45,605 bases of DNA from Dehalococcoidales bacterium (GCA_030690265.1 JAUYHA010000036.1:1-45605); one strand, 5' to 3'; counted from the first letter of the stretch, positions 7,767 through 17,141 are shown. Translations and numbers: made by a program. Notes: generated by a model from the letters alone, not told the origin.

Positions 7767-8525
7767 ATGGCATCACAAAGAGAGCTTTCGGAAAAGGTTG
7801 AGAAACTAAAAAACCTGCTCGTATCCTACGCTACAGGTGGGTCCAGTGGAGCTGACGAAGATCGTGTTTATAAGGAGCTTCGTACTGAACTTCTTGCAAA
7901 GCCTGACCTTAAAGATCAATTGCCACGATTTGTTCGTACATGTAGAGACCTCCGCCAGTTCTGGGAGTTCATAAAAGGTAAGTTTTCAACTTATCGAGAG
8001 CGCCGCTCATTCTTATGGGGCGAGTTTAATCCAATTATTGATATGCTTGAAAACAGTCATGTTTCTCCATCTGATGAGGGTATTACTGGTAATGTGGAAA
8101 GAGTTGACTCTGATACTATTACTGAATACTGGCGAAAAGCGCTTGACAGACGCTTTGATGACCCTGAGGGGGCAATTACAGCTGCGCGTTCGCTTATCGA
8201 GAGCGTATGCAAGCATATCCTGGATGAAGCCAGAATTGAATACGAAAATGGTGCTCCATTACCGAAACTTTACAGACTTACTGCAGAAAAACTAAATATT
8301 GCACCGAGTCAGCAAGTCGAACATATCTTGAGACAGATTTTTGGTGGAGTAACGACCGTAGTCGAAGGACTAGGTGCTTTACGTAATGAAATAGGAGATG
8401 CGCATGGCGGAGGGAAAGACAGCATAAGACCAGGGGTTCACTACGCAGAATTAGCAGTAAACTTGGCTGGTGCTGTTGCGGGCTTCTTAATTACTACTTG
8501 GGAGCAACGGACAAAGGATACCTAA
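7767..8525 (+). CDS. Abortive infection (Abi_C) family protein
   Basis: This 252-residue soluble protein has a C-terminal half, about 130-245, that matches the Abi_C pattern of abortive-infection proteins: GAITAARSLIESVCKHILDE, PLPKLYRLTAEKLNI, a FGGVTTVVEGLGALRNEIGDAHG segment (given in parts: FGGV, GLGALRN, GDAHG) and a final helical VHYAELAVNLAG. The N-terminal half is probably helical and specific to this protein. Such proteins stop growth of phage-infected cells in some systems, but many homologues are untested. The gene is AT-rich, on the strand opposite to its neighbours, next to the triple palindrome and convergent with rpsI. A stand-alone acquired defence gene is the best inference. 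Confidence 0.8.
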   Translation: MASQRELSEKVEKLKNLLVSYATGGSSGADEDRVYKELRTELLAKPDLKDQLPRFVRTCRDLRQFWEFIKGKFSTYRERRSFLWGEFNPIIDMLENSHVSPSDEGITGNVERVDSDTITEYWRKALDRRFDDPEGAITAARSLIESVCKHILDEARIEYENGAPLPKLYRLTAEKLNIAPSQQVEHILRQIFGGVTTVVEGLGALRNEIGDAHGGGKDSIRPGVHYAELAVNLAGAVAGFLITTWEQRTKDT

Positions 8526-8551
8526 GCGTTGGCTTTATGAGTTAATAACCC

Positions 8552-8947
8552 TTACCGCTTGGTGTATTGCTTGGCTTTGCGGGCCCGTCTGAGGCCAGGC
8601 TTCTTCCTCTCTTTAGCCCGGGAATCTCTGGAAAGCAAGCCATTCTGACGGAGGGCTGGTTTAAGGCTCTCATCCGCCTCCACCAGAGCCCGGGCAATGC
8701 CGTGAGCAATGGCACCACTCCACCCCGATATACCCCCACCAGCCACTTTAACCGTCACATTATACCTGTTCATGGCTTCGCTAAGCAGGAGAGGCTTGGC
8801 TATTGTCTCACGGTGAAGCGGACGGGAGAACAGCTCTTCGTAGGGAAGACCGTTAACAAAAATAGTACCTTCACCCGGCATCAGCCTCACCTGAGCCACC
8901 GCCGTCTTGCGCCTGCCTGTTCCGTGATAGTAAGTCTGCTTCTCCAA
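8552..8947 (-). CDS. rpsI: 30S ribosomal protein S9 (uS9)
   Basis: At 131 residues this is full length for uS9, a small-subunit head protein whose C-terminal tail reaches the P-site tRNA. The hallmarks are YHGTGRRKTAVAQVRL at the N-terminus, GGGISGWSGAIAHGIARAL in the middle and the basic tail ending KAKQYTKR. The frame opens with TTG (8945-8947). It follows rplM by 40 bp, the usual L13-S9 pair, and is the last gene of the ribosomal block. Confidence 0.98.
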   Translation of the reverse strand: MEKQTYYHGTGRRKTAVAQVRLMPGEGTIFVNGLPYEELFSRPLHRETIAKPLLLSEAMNRYNVTVKVAGGGISGWSGAIAHGIARALVEADESLKPALRQNGLLSRDSRAKERKKPGLRRARKAKQYTKR

Positions 8948-8987
8948 AAAACTGCCTTTCTACTTAAAATTCAAAACCAGTCATTTA

Positions 8988-9428
8988 TTACTGCTCCGCC
9001 TTATCCGGAACAGTTCTTAGTTGAGCCTGATGGGGATGAGTATCACCGGCATATACCTTGAGCTTCTTTATCATCTGAGCCCCCAGCCGGTTGCGAGGCA
9101 ACATCCCGGTGACAGCATGCTCAATCACCCGGGCGGGATGACTTTCGAGCATTTCTTCCAAACTGGTACTTCTAAATCCCCCGGGATAACCGGAATGCCG
9201 GTAATAAAATTTCTGTTTGGTCTTATTACCCGTTACCCGAATCTTTCGGGCATTGATAACAACCACATAGTCACCCGTATCCAGATGCCGGCTGAACATC
9301 GGCTTATGTTTGCCCATAAGCAGAACCGCCGCCTGAGTAGCCAGCTTGCCCAGAACCATATCCGAGGCATCGATAAGATGCCAATCTCGCTTAATCTCAG
9401 AAGCCTTAACGCTATAGGTTTTTAACAT
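8988..9428 (-). CDS. rplM: 50S ribosomal protein L13 (uL13)
   Basis: This 146-residue protein is full length for uL13, an early 50S assembly protein. Signatures are the opening [36 protein letters not shown] and the [10 protein letters not shown] segment, followed by GMLPRNRLG. Its ATG (9426-9428) overlaps the end of truA by 7 bases, so translation is probably coupled. It is followed by rpsI. Confidence 0.98.
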   Translation of the reverse strand: MLKTYSVKASEIKRDWHLIDASDMVLGKLATQAAVLLMGKHKPMFSRHLDTGDYVVVINARKIRVTGNKTKQKFYYRHSGYPGGFRSTSLEEMLESHPARVIEHAVTGMLPRNRLGAQMIKKLKVYAGDTHPHQAQLRTVPDKAEQ

Positions 9429-10243
9429 GTCCCACTCTCAAAATAATTTTGATGATTCACCTGCATCAGGCACAAGCCCCGGGCAGGAGCCGTCGGCCAT
9501 GCCAGACCAGGTTTTTCCGCTTCCAGTATATCACAAAAACCGTCACTGCTCATCTTACCCAGACCGACTCTGATTAGAGTACCCACCGTGTTGCGCACCT
9601 GGTGAGTTAAGAAGGAGCTAGCCACCATATTAAAAACAACCTCCTCTCCGTCTTTTCTCACTTCAGCCCGGTATACCCTCCTCAACCTGGTTCTTGACTC
9701 AACATCATTACTGCTGATAAAAGAAGAAAAATCATGCTCACCGATAAGAGCCTGACAGGCTTGATTCATAGCAGCGCTATCCAGAGGAGCCGGAACCAGA
9801 TAGTAAAAACCTTCTCTCAAAGGAGAACGTGTCGGGCTGTTTAAGATATAGTAGTTATATTCCCGGCTCACCGCCTGGCGCCGGACATTAAAAGAATTAT
9901 CTACCCGGTGAGCTGCTTTGACCACAATATCTCTGGGGAGATAATAGTTCAGCGCCCTGACGAATGTCTCCGGGGAATAGCCGGAGTCAGTCCTGAAGCT
10001 GACCACCTGCCCTTTAGCATGAACTCCGGTATCGGTCCGGCTGGCCGCCATAACTCTAAGCCTTTCTCCGGTAAGTTTCTCTATTGCTTTTTCCAGTTCC
10101 AGCTGAATAGTAGGCAGACTGGCCTGCAACTGAAACCCGTAATAGCGGGTGCCATCATACTCTACAATCAAGACAATTTTAGTAGCCGCCGCCGAGGCAA
10201 ACTCCGGCGTTATCTCCGCATCAACCATAGTAGTAGCCAGCAT
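9422..10243 (-). CDS. truA: tRNA pseudouridine(38-40) synthase TruA
   Basis: TruA makes pseudouridine at positions 38-40 in the tRNA anticodon arm. The protein has 273 residues with the opening [13 protein letters not shown] and the catalytic aspartate in [14 protein letters not shown]. The later [17 protein letters not shown] motif is also there. The first 20 residues are an extra N-terminal stretch before the domain. Its ATG overlaps the stop of rplQ as TAATG; an internal ATG at 10228 is an alternative. The rplQ-truA-rplM-rpsI order is common in Gram-positive bacteria and Chloroflexota. Confidence 0.96.
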   Translation of the reverse strand: MLATTMVDAEITPEFASAAATKIVLIVEYDGTRYYGFQLQASLPTIQLELEKAIEKLTGERLRVMAASRTDTGVHAKGQVVSFRTDSGYSPETFVRALNYYLPRDIVVKAAHRVDNSFNVRRQAVSREYNYYILNSPTRSPLREGFYYLVPAPLDSAAMNQACQALIGEHDFSSFISSNDVESRTRLRRVYRAEVRKDGEEVVFNMVASSFLTHQVRNTVGTLIRVGLGKMSSDGFCDILEAEKPGLAWPTAPARGLCLMQVNHQNYFESGTC

Positions 10244-10596
10244 TATTCTACCAGCTCCAGCTGAACCATAGCCGCCCCATCACCAAGCCGGCGTCCCAGT
10301 TTGGTAGCACGGGTATAGCCACCGGGACGTTGCGCAAACCTCTCGGCAAGTTCAGAAAAGACTTTTTCGGTTACCTGCTCATCAAAGATAAAGGAAAGTG
10401 CCTGACGGCGGGAATGAAGTCCGCCTCGTTTACCCAGTGTAATCATCTTCTCCGCCAGACGGCGCACCTGTTTAACCTTTCCTTCGGTAGTTGTAATCTT
10501 ACCATAACCCAGAAGGTCGGTCACCAGATTGCGGTACATCGCCCTCCTGTAGCCGGAAGTTTCCCCTGCTTTACCCTCAACCGTTTTACGCCCCAT
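10243..10596 (-). CDS. rplQ: 50S ribosomal protein L17 (bL17)
   Basis: This 117-residue protein carries the bL17 hallmarks: an N-terminal TSGYRRAMYRNLVTDLLGYGKI-like segment (YRRAMYRNLVTDLL), TTEGKVKQVRRLAEKMITL, and the C-terminal RPGGYTRATKLGRRLGDGAAM. It binds the 50S subunit near the exit tunnel. It lies 22 bp downstream of rpoA, as in most bacteria, and overlaps truA by one base. Confidence 0.98.
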   Translation of the reverse strand: MGRKTVEGKAGETSGYRRAMYRNLVTDLLGYGKITTTEGKVKQVRRLAEKMITLGKRGGLHSRRQALSFIFDEQVTEKVFSELAERFAQRPGGYTRATKLGRRLGDGAAMVQLELVE

Positions 10597-10618
10597 ACTT
10601 ACTCCTCTTGTCGCCGGA

Positions 10619-11611
10619 TTACTCGCTCGTCTGGCTTGATGAGGCTGCTTTTTCTTCCTCTTCTAGCTCTTCTTCCTGGGTCGGAGCAGAAGAAATGCCC
10701 AACAGCACCAGACGGTTTTTTATCTCCTCGGCAGACTTCTGCCCGAAATTGCGCAGTGCCGCCAGCTCTTTTTCAGTTTTGCTCGCCAGTTCACCCACCG
10801 TGGTAATACCACCGCGTCTCAAACAATTGAGTGTCCGGGTTGACAGGTTAAGCTGTTCGACTGACATATTATATAGCTCTTCAGGAATAACCGGGCCACC
10901 GCCGGCTTCCTCCTCAGCCTCAACCTGATGCTGTTGAGCATAATCAGCAAAGGGAGACATCTGTGCAACCAGAATACCGGCACCCTGTCTGACCGCCTCT
11001 TCAGGGCTGAGAGTGCCATCTGTCCACACCTCAAGAAATAACCTCTCACGACTGGTTTGCTGACCGATATAAATTGGCTCGACGGTGAAGTTAACCTTGC
11101 GTATCGGGCTAAAAATACTATCTACCGGAATCACCCCTATCGGCATATTATCAACAGCCTGAGCCTCCCTGTAGCCATTGGATAGTTCCACATCAAATTC
11201 TACATACAGCCTGGCTTCCGATGAATCAAGGGTAGCCAGATAGAGTTCAGGGTTGGCAACTTCAAAATCAGCCGAAGGCTCAATATCCGCAGCACTAACC
11301 TGCCTTTCCCCCTCCACTTCCAGAGTTAATTTACCCGGCCGCTCGGTAAGTGGTCTTAATCTCAGAGCTTTAACATTGAGCAAAAAATCAATGACATCTT
11401 CCTTAACATGGGGGATTGGAGAGAATTCGTGCTGAATTCCCTCTATCTTAACTCTGGTCACGGCGGCGCCTTGAAGCTGGCTGAGCATTACCCGACGCAT
11501 GGCATTACCCAGGGTAATGCCAAAGCCTTTTTCCAGCGGCTCAGCGACAAACCGGCCATAGTTACCTTCAATTTCAACACATTCAACCTTGGACACTACA
11601 AGGTGAGACAA
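10619..11611 (-). CDS. rpoA: DNA-directed RNA polymerase alpha subunit
   Basis: RpoA dimerises to start RNA polymerase assembly and its C-terminal domain contacts promoter UP elements and activators. The 330-residue protein has an N-terminal domain to about residue 230 with GNAMRRVMLSQLQGAAVT and the conserved GVIPVDSIFSPIRKVNF. A C-terminal helix-hairpin-helix domain at about 245-315 contains LNLSTRTLNCLRRGGI and LRNFGQKSAEEIK. An acidic tail follows (EEEELEEEE-like). The start is a TTG with a strong GGAGG site 8 bases upstream. It sits between rpsD and rplQ as usual. Confidence 0.98.
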   Translation of the reverse strand: MSHLVVSKVECVEIEGNYGRFVAEPLEKGFGITLGNAMRRVMLSQLQGAAVTRVKIEGIQHEFSPIPHVKEDVIDFLLNVKALRLRPLTERPGKLTLEVEGERQVSAADIEPSADFEVANPELYLATLDSSEARLYVEFDVELSNGYREAQAVDNMPIGVIPVDSIFSPIRKVNFTVEPIYIGQQTSRERLFLEVWTDGTLSPEEAVRQGAGILVAQMSPFADYAQQHQVEAEEEAGGGPVIPEELYNMSVEQLNLSTRTLNCLRRGGITTVGELASKTEKELAALRNFGQKSAEEIKNRLVLLGISSAPTQEEELEEEEKAASSSQTSE

Positions 11612-11623
11612 AACGCCACCTCC

Positions 11624-12241
11624 TTACCGTGAGTAATATTCAACTATAGTTTTTCCATCAAGCTTGGCGTCAATCTCATTAAGAGATGGCAGAGATGTTG
11701 CTCGACCGACAAGGTTCTGCCTGTCCAGGCTTAACCAGCTGACGGGGGAGATAGCCTGAATGTTTGCCAGCACCTGTTTATAATACTCAGTCTCACGGCT
11801 GCTCTCCCGCCAGCTAATGGTATCACCTTCTTTGACTATGTAAGAGGGTATATTGGTCTTACGTCCATTAACTAATAAATGTCCGTGCTGAACCAGCTGA
11901 CGGGCTTGAGACCGGGAGTCAGCAAACCCCAGACGATAAACCACGTTATCAAACCGCCTCTCCAGCAAAACCAATAGATTATCGCCGGTAATACCTTGCT
12001 GCTTTTCCGCTTGAGCAAAAAAGCGCCGGAACTGCTTTTCCAGAACCCCATAGGTATAACGGGCTTTCTGCTTCTGCATCAATTGAAGACCACGGTCTGA
12101 AATTCTACGCCGCCGTCGGCCCGGCGCTCCCCGCCGCTTTTCTACGGAGCATTTAGGTGAATAACACCGGCTGCCTTTAAACATTAATTTCTCCTGGTAA
12201 CGCCGGCACACTTTACAGACTGAACCCAGATATCTTGCCAT
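11624..12241 (-). CDS. rpsD: 30S ribosomal protein S4 (uS4), zinc-binding form
   Basis: S4 is a primary 16S rRNA binder that nucleates 30S assembly. The 205-residue protein has a C+ zinc site at its N-terminus (C9, C12, C26, C31). An S4 RNA-binding domain follows from about residue 93: RRFDNVVYRLGFADSRSQAR and QLVQHGHLLVNGR. The tail ends with the conserved KTIVEYYSR. It lies between rpsK and rpoA in the standard alpha-operon order. Confidence 0.98.
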   Translation of the reverse strand: MARYLGSVCKVCRRYQEKLMFKGSRCYSPKCSVEKRRGAPGRRRRRISDRGLQLMQKQKARYTYGVLEKQFRRFFAQAEKQQGITGDNLLVLLERRFDNVVYRLGFADSRSQARQLVQHGHLLVNGRKTNIPSYIVKEGDTISWRESSRETEYYKQVLANIQAISPVSWLSLDRQNLVGRATSLPSLNEIDAKLDGKTIVEYYSR

Positions 12242-12248
12242 CTTTTAT

Positions 12249-12647
12249 TTACACCCGCCTTCTTTTAGGGGGACGACAACCACCATGCGGAATTGGAGTA
12301 ACATCAGCAATACTGGTAATATAAAGCCCCGAACTCTGTAGAGAACGAATTGCCGCTTCGCGCCCGCTGCCCGGCCCTTTAACATATACCCCCACCTGAC
12401 GCAAGCCGTGCTCCATTGCTTTCCTTACCGCATCACGCGCTGCCAGCTGGGCGGCATAAGGAGTACTTTTGCGCGAGCCTTTAAAGCCAACAGTCCCCGA
12501 ACTCCCCCAGGCAATAACATTCCCCTGAGGGTCGGTAAGAGTCACGATGGTATTATTAAAAGTAGATTTAATAAAAGCTTTACCACTGGGAATAGACTTG
12601 CGTTCCCGCCGTGCTGGTCTGGTACGTTTCCTTCGTGTTTGTGTCAT
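12249..12647 (-). CDS. rpsK: 30S ribosomal protein S11 (uS11)
   Basis: The 132-residue protein forms part of the 30S platform near the mRNA exit. Signatures: [57 protein letters not shown] and the end [18 protein letters not shown]. The N-terminus is Arg/Lys-rich, as usual. It follows rpsM by 26 bp. Confidence 0.98.
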   Translation of the reverse strand: MTQTRRKRTRPARRERKSIPSGKAFIKSTFNNTIVTLTDPQGNVIAWGSSGTVGFKGSRKSTPYAAQLAARDAVRKAMEHGLRQVGVYVKGPGSGREAAIRSLQSSGLYITSIADVTPIPHGGCRPPKRRRV

Positions 12648-12673
12648 TTGCCTTCCCTATTTAAATATTTTGG

Positions 12674-13063
12674 TTACTTCTTAGCCACACCGCGCCTCTT
12701 GCCCCGCCCAGCTACTGTTTGACGAGAACCGCGCCGGGTCCGAGCATTAGTCCGTGTTCTCTGTCCCCTGGCCGGCAGGTTATGACGATGCCTCATACCC
12801 CTATAGCTGCCAATTTCAATAAGGCGCCTGATATCAAGATTGGTCTCTTTCCTCAGTTCCCCCTCAACCTGGTAGCCATGGTCAATAATCTCCCGGATAC
12901 GGTTAAGCTCATCTTCATTAAGATTATCTGCTTCCACAGTAGCATCAATCCCCGCCTGGTCGAGAACCTTCTGACTCACGGAAGGTCCGATACCGTAAAT
13001 ATACCTCAAAGCCACCCCGATATGCTTTTTACCGGGGATTTCAACTCCAGCTACACGTGCCAT
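12674..13063 (-). CDS. rpsM: 30S ribosomal protein S13 (uS13)
   Basis: S13 in the 30S head contacts the P-site tRNA and bridges to the 50S subunit. The 129-residue protein starts [19 protein letters not shown], has the HhH-like [17 protein letters not shown], and ends with the [25 protein letters not shown]-type basic tail ([19 protein letters not shown]). A GGAGGAATAG ribosome site precedes the ATG. It follows the short rpmJ gene by 50 bp. Confidence 0.98.
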   Translation of the reverse strand: MARVAGVEIPGKKHIGVALRYIYGIGPSVSQKVLDQAGIDATVEADNLNEDELNRIREIIDHGYQVEGELRKETNLDIRRLIEIGSYRGMRHRHNLPARGQRTRTNARTRRGSRQTVAGRGKRRGVAKK

Positions 13064-13113
13064 CTATTCCTCCTCCAAGATTGAAACTCCGTAGAGTTTT
13101 TTCGGCGATTTCA

Positions 13114-13227
13114 TTAGCCCTGTCTCTGCTTGTGCCTGGGGTTAGAACAAATTACCATAACTACCCCCCGCCTCCTTATCACCTTGCACCTTTCACATCT
13201 AGCTTTAACCGAAGCTCTAACTTTCAT
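13114..13227 (-). CDS. rpmJ: 50S ribosomal protein L36 (bL36)
   Basis: A 37-residue frame between infA and rpsM reads [20 protein letters not shown] and ends NPRHKQRQG, which is bL36. The zinc site is complete: C11, C14, C27 and H32. bL36 is the smallest 50S protein and packs against 23S rRNA near the GTPase centre. The ATG is at 13225-13227 with AAGAAGG upstream, and the stop is TAA at 13114-13116. The position between infA and rpsM is the standard one. Confidence 0.97.
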   Translation of the reverse strand: MKVRASVKARCERCKVIRRRGVVMVICSNPRHKQRQG

Positions 13228-13314
13228 ATTATACCTTCTTTGACTGAGTTTAATGTAACAGTCTTTTATAATAGCCTAAAGTAATTAATAATTCAAAATT
13301 TATTAGTTAACTCC

Positions 13315-13533
13315 TCACTTAAACCGGTAGGTAATCCTGCCCCGGGTGAGGTCATAAGGAGAAAGTTCCACCAGCACCCTGTCGCCAGGCAAGATTCTAA
13401 TATAATGCAAGCGTATCTTACCCGAGATGTGAGCCAGGACTTTATGTCCATTAGCCAGCTCCACCCGGAATGTGGCGTTAGGCAATGACTCCACAACCAG
13501 TCCTTCAACCTCAATTGTCTCTTTTTTAGGCAT
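13315..13533 (-). CDS. infA: Translation initiation factor IF-1
   Basis: IF-1 occupies the A site of the 30S subunit during initiation. The 72-residue single S1-like OB fold shows [58 protein letters not shown] and a final YRFK, all typical. It lies between map and rpmJ. A second frame of similar length over the same bases (13293-13514) is its shadow. Confidence 0.98.
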   Translation of the reverse strand: MPKKETIEVEGLVVESLPNATFRVELANGHKVLAHISGKIRLHYIRILPGDRVLVELSPYDLTRGRITYRFK

Positions 13534-13541
13534 AATTTATG

Positions 13542-14291
13542 TCATAAAGCCGTAAGCACCTCAACCCCACCTCCAGTAATGGCAACGGTATGCTCAAAGT
13601 GCGCTGAAAGACTGCCGTCACTGGTAGACACTGTCCAGTGGTTATCACCAACCCTGGTGAGCCAGCCACCGGTGGTCAGCATCGGCTCAATGGCAAGAGT
13701 CATTCCTTCCTTCAGCAGCGGGCCTTCTTTCGGCACACCAAAGTTAGGCACTTTAGGCTCCTCGTGCATCTCCCGCCCGATACCATGCCCGGTGTACTGG
13801 CGCACTACCGAATAGCCCTTTAACTCAGCATAGTGCTGGATAGCAGATGAGATATCTCCCAGCCTTCCCCCGGGATGAGCCGCCGCTATGCCGGCATCCA
13901 GGGCAGCCCCGGTGGTTTCTATGAGCCGTTTAGCCTCGTCAGTAATATCGCCCACACCCAGCGTAACCGCCGCATCCCCCTGAAAACCATCGAAAATAGC
14001 TCCAAAGTCAAGGGAAACAATATCGCCCTCCCGCAAAACCCGTTTCCCCGGAATGCCGTGGACTATCTCGTCATTCACCGAAACACAGAGATTAGCCGGA
14101 AACCCCTGGTACCCCTTAAACGATGGCCTGCCACCCAGTTTCTCCAGTTCTTTAACGGCGATAACATCCAGTTCTTCAGTCTTTATCCCCGGTTTCACCT
14201 CCGATTTTAGCACATCAAGCACGGCGGCAACAATCCTGCCGACTTGCCGCATAATGGCAATCTCTTCATCTGACTTAATAATTATACCCAT
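13542..14291 (-). CDS. map: Methionine aminopeptidase, type I
   Basis: Map removes the initiator Met from new proteins. From the ATG at 14291 the protein has 249 residues, the usual type I length; a TTG at 14324 would add 11 unlike residues. The metal and active-site segments are in order: DEIVHGIPG (His), SLDFGAIFDGFQGD (two Asp), GHGIGREMHEEP (His), LAIEPML (Glu) and FEHTVAIT (Glu). It lies 69 bp after adk and 8 bp before infA. Confidence 0.97.
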   Translation of the reverse strand: MGIIIKSDEEIAIMRQVGRIVAAVLDVLKSEVKPGIKTEELDVIAVKELEKLGGRPSFKGYQGFPANLCVSVNDEIVHGIPGKRVLREGDIVSLDFGAIFDGFQGDAAVTLGVGDITDEAKRLIETTGAALDAGIAAAHPGGRLGDISSAIQHYAELKGYSVVRQYTGHGIGREMHEEPKVPNFGVPKEGPLLKEGMTLAIEPMLTTGGWLTRVGDNHWTVSTSDGSLSAHFEHTVAITGGGVEVLTAL

Positions 14292-14359
14292 TTTCCCAGA
14301 CTGACACAAAATATTACTAAACAATTTTTATTTAGAGAATTCGCTAAAAAGGTAAGCTT

Positions 14360-15028
14360 TTACAGACCTTTTAAAAGGACAGCTATCCTCTCCCCCACCT
14401 CATCCACACCTCCCGTCCCGTCAACTTCATACAACTTACCCGCTTTAGCATAGTAATCTATCAGGGAAGCGGTCTCAGCAAAATAAACCTCAAGCCGTTT
14501 TTTTATTGTTTCCACGGTATCATCAGGGCGCTGATACAATTCCCCGCCACATTTGTCACATTTACCCTTGACTTTTGGCGGAGAATCTACCGCGTGATAC
14601 GGGGTCTGGCACTGGCGGCAAACCCAGCGCCCGCCGAGCCGTTTCAGCAGTTCCGCCTCAAGCACCTTGAGATAAACAACCTTGTTTATGGCTTTACCCT
14701 GTTCCGCCAGAGCTTTATCCAGTGCCTCAGCCTGTTTCAAATTCCTGGGGAAGCCATCAAAAACCACCCCACCTTTAAATTTCGGAGCCGAAATATTTTC
14801 CAGAACCATCGGTATTGTTATCTCGTCAGGAACCAATGCCCCCTTCCCCAGATAAGACTTTGCCTGTAAAGCCAGCGGGGTATCCATTTCCATGGCTTGC
14901 CGGAACATATCGCCTGTAGCAATATACCCCAATCCCAGGGTCTGCGCCACTCCGGCTGCCTGTGTTCCTTTCCCGGCACCTGGAGCACCCAGAAAGACAA
15001 TATAGCGATTATCTGATGAACCCTTCAT
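14360..15028 (-). CDS. adk: Adenylate kinase, long form with zinc LID
   Basis: Adk interconverts ATP + AMP and 2 ADP. The 222-residue protein has the P-loop GAPGAGKGTQA near residue 15 and the AMP-binding DGFPRNLKQAEAL. Its LID region carries four cysteines (CRQC ... CDKC), the structural zinc site of Gram-positive-type kinases. Its first 20 bases overlap the end of secY, consistent with the secY-adk-map operon. Confidence 0.97.
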   Translation of the reverse strand: MKGSSDNRYIVFLGAPGAGKGTQAAGVAQTLGLGYIATGDMFRQAMEMDTPLALQAKSYLGKGALVPDEITIPMVLENISAPKFKGGVVFDGFPRNLKQAEALDKALAEQGKAINKVVYLKVLEAELLKRLGGRWVCRQCQTPYHAVDSPPKVKGKCDKCGGELYQRPDDTVETIKKRLEVYFAETASLIDYYAKAGKLYEVDGTGGVDEVGERIAVLLKGL

Positions 15029-16322
15029 AGCGCCTCATTGCTAACTGTGCCTCCAGCTGTTTCATGGTATCTAAAGCTACCGCCACGACAATCAATAAAC
15101 CAAGGCTGGACAGCTGTATTACCTGAATATCAGTAACCTCTCGAGCCAGGAAAGGGATTATCGCCACTACCGCCAGAAAGAGCGACCCCGCCCAGGTAAT
15201 ACGCATAATTACCTGGTTGAAAAAGGTCGCCGTAGGCTTCCCCGGCCGAACTCCGGGCACAAATCCCCCCTGCCGTTGCAGAGTGCCCGGTAAATCCTGC
15301 TGCTGGAAAGTGACCATAGTAAAAAAGAAGGAAAAGGCGATTACCAAAAAGAAATAAGCACCCCAGTAAAATAAACCCAGGGGCAGAGAGGCACCCGGGT
15401 TAAACAGGTTCATAATAAAATTGGCAAAATTCGGATTATCCGTCGGGCCGGCAAAATAACTGGCAACAATACCCGGAAAGAGTATCATTGACATGGCCAG
15501 GATAAGAGGTATCATACCCGCGGCGTTCACCCGCAGCGGAATATGGCTTTCCCCGGTTTGCCGGAACCGGCGGTTGCCCCGGTCTATGGTGCGGGCATAC
15601 CGCACCGGGATACGGCGGTGTGCCTCGGTAAAGATAACGATAAGCACAACGGTAGCCAGAGCAATAAGAAGATAAGCCGCCAGCCCGCCAAACTGCTCCC
15701 TGGCCAGAAAGCCGCTGCCAATCATCCCCGGTAAGCCAGCCACAATACCGGCAAAGATGATGATGGAAATACCGTTACCGATGCCGTTTTCGGTGATAAG
15801 CTCACCCAGCCAGACGCAAAAGATTGTCCCTGCCATAAGAGCGAAAATCATAGCGACCGTTGCTAATGGAGCAGCACTGGCTACCACACCTTCACGCTGA
15901 AGCAGGACCAGCTGTCCGTAACCGGCAAGACCGGCTAAAGGCACGGTCAGCCAGTGGGTAATCTGATTAATCTTCTGCTGGCCAGCTTCTCCTTCCTGGG
16001 AAAGAGCCATCAAACGGGGGATAACCGGCACCAGAAGCATGATAATAATTGAAGCCGTGATATAAGGGTAAACCCCCATCGCTGCCACGCTGAAGTTCCT
16101 CATGGCACCACCACTGAACATATCCAGCATACCCAGCAGCGCGTTACGCTCAAATAAGTCCCGCAAAGCACCAACATCCACCCCGGGTAAAGGAACATGA
16201 GCCACAAAACGAAAGGCAACCAGAATACCCAGGGTAAAGAGAAGACGGCGCCTCAAATCAGGCAAGCGGAAAGCGTCAATCATCGCCTGAAGCAGGCGGG
16301 GCCTAGTCTGTCTGGGACGCAT
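15009..16322 (-). CDS. secY: Preprotein translocase subunit SecY
   Basis: SecY is the pore of the Sec translocon in the cytoplasmic membrane. The 437-residue protein has about ten membrane segments. Family signatures include HVPLPGVDV after the first segment, [25 protein letters not shown] forming the plug/TM2 region ([13 protein letters not shown]), [14 protein letters not shown], the cytoplasmic loop RRIPVRYA and the late [21 protein letters not shown] ribosome site overlaps the end of rplO. Its frame overlaps rplO and adk by about 20 bases each. Confidence 0.98.
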   Translation of the reverse strand: MRPRQTRPRLLQAMIDAFRLPDLRRRLLFTLGILVAFRFVAHVPLPGVDVGALRDLFERNALLGMLDMFSGGAMRNFSVAAMGVYPYITASIIIMLLVPVIPRLMALSQEGEAGQQKINQITHWLTVPLAGLAGYGQLVLLQREGVVASAAPLATVAMIFALMAGTIFCVWLGELITENGIGNGISIIIFAGIVAGLPGMIGSGFLAREQFGGLAAYLLIALATVVLIVIFTEAHRRIPVRYARTIDRGNRRFRQTGESHIPLRVNAAGMIPLILAMSMILFPGIVASYFAGPTDNPNFANFIMNLFNPGASLPLGLFYWGAYFFLVIAFSFFFTMVTFQQQDLPGTLQRQGGFVPGVRPGKPTATFFNQVIMRITWAGSLFLAVVAIIPFLAREVTDIQVIQLSSLGLLIVVAVALDTMKQLEAQLAMRRYEGFIR

Positions 16323-16767
16323 CTTTTATCTCCTCCACTCTACCCCCCGCTGCTTCAATTTTGGTCCTGGCTGCGGTAGAGAACCGGTGAGCTTTCACCG
16401 AAAGGGAATGTTTAATCTCACCCCCAGCCAGAATTTTAACGGGGTAGCGTAAAGATTTCAGCAGACCGGTAGCTACCAGACTTTCCGGTGTTACCTCGCT
16501 CCCAGAGGCGAACACATTAAGCTTGTCCAGGTTAACAACGCTATATTCTGAACGAAAGATGTTTGTAAAGCCCCGTTTTCGGGGTAAGCGCTTCACCAGG
16601 GGCAACTGCCCGCCTTCAAAAGCCGGCCTGGTTTTATAACCAGCACGGGCTTTCTGCCCTTTATTGCCCCGTCCTGAATAGGTACCGTGTCCGCTGCCAT
16701 CTCCCCGCCCTACCCGCTTCCGTCTTTTCTTAGAACCGGGCACCGGGGAAAGTTCATTCAGCCTCAT
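16303..16767 (-). CDS. rplO: 50S ribosomal protein L15 (uL15)
   Basis: The 154-residue protein from ATG 16767 has the uL15 N-terminus ([20 protein letters not shown]), the Gly/Lys-rich [12 protein letters not shown] loop, [18 protein letters not shown] and the C-terminal globular domain ending in [15 protein letters not shown] upstream supports ATG 16767 over a TTG one codon earlier. It overlaps rpmD upstream and secY downstream, so the three are tightly coupled. Confidence 0.98.
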   Translation of the reverse strand: MRLNELSPVPGSKKRRKRVGRGDGSGHGTYSGRGNKGQKARAGYKTRPAFEGGQLPLVKRLPRKRGFTNIFRSEYSVVNLDKLNVFASGSEVTPESLVATGLLKSLRYPVKILAGGEIKHSLSVKAHRFSTAARTKIEAAGGRVEEIKDASQTD

Positions 16768-16948
16768 CAATCGTCTCCTCTAACCTGACCAGATGCCTGA
16801 CCTTGTTAACCATACCGCGAACCGCGGCACTATCCTGATGGATAACCCTCTGATTCAGCCGATGAAGCCCAAGAGCCTTCAGAGTTGCCTTCTGGTCGTA
16901 TTTATAGCCAATGCCGCTTTTAACCAAGGTAATACCCAGTTTAGCCAT
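16754..16948 (-). CDS. rpmD: 50S ribosomal protein L30 (uL30)
   Basis: This 64-residue protein matches uL30: [25 protein letters not shown], then [24 protein letters not shown]. In nearly all bacteria rpsE lies directly upstream. Here upstream is a promoter, a leader hairpin and then an unrelated nicotinate phosphoribosyltransferase-like gene, so rpmD is the first gene of a detached half-operon. Confidence 0.96.
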   Translation of the reverse strand: MAKLGITLVKSGIGYKYDQKATLKALGLHRLNQRVIHQDSAAVRGMVNKVRHLVRLEETIDEAE

Positions 16949-16972
16949 TTTTTATACTTCCTCACCTTAAGA

Positions 16973-16996
16973 CCGGGATTACCATATCAATCCCGG
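16973..16996 (-). promoter_or_regulatory. Leader hairpin in the 5' UTR of rpmD
   Basis: CCGGGATT and AATCCCGG form a perfect 8-bp stem with an 8-base loop, between the promoter and rpmD. It is not followed by a U-run. It could be a regulatory leader, for example a ribosomal protein binding site, or a transcript stabiliser. Confidence 0.5.
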
Positions 16997-17027
16997 GGCA
17001 CTCTCTTAATTTTTTCACCAAACATTG

Positions 17028-17056
17028 ATAATACTCCAGAGACACCTGATTGTCAA
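17028..17056 (-). promoter_or_regulatory. Strong sigma70-type promoter of the ribosomal block
   Basis: On the minus strand TTGACA (17056-17051), a 17-base spacer and TATTAT (17033-17028) match the consensus at 11 of 12 positions. Transcription would start near 17021, giving a leader of about 70 bases with one hairpin before rpmD. No other promoter this good is seen before rpsI, so it may drive the whole block. Confidence 0.75.
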
Positions 17057-17073
17057 ACCCGAAAATTGGAACA

Positions 17074-17141
17074 GTCATTCCGGCGAAAGCCGGAATCCAG
17101 TTCACCCTCCCCACCTGGATTCCGTGTCAAGCACGGAATGG
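17074..17141. repeat. REP-like element of two hairpins
   Basis: ATTCCGGC-gaaa-GCCGGAAT (17077-17096) and ATTCCGTG-tcaag-CACGGAAT (17119-17139) are perfect 8-bp hairpins. AATCCAG (17094-17100) and CTGGATT (17115-17121) add an outer inverted pair. The ATTCCGGC/GCCGGAAT arms recur at 45460-45502. It sits between the ribosomal promoter and the end of the nicotinate phosphoribosyltransferase-like gene. Confidence 0.8.

Noticed and set aside
13293-13514. 73-codon frame over infA
   Set aside because: Same strand but another frame of infA, which is certain.
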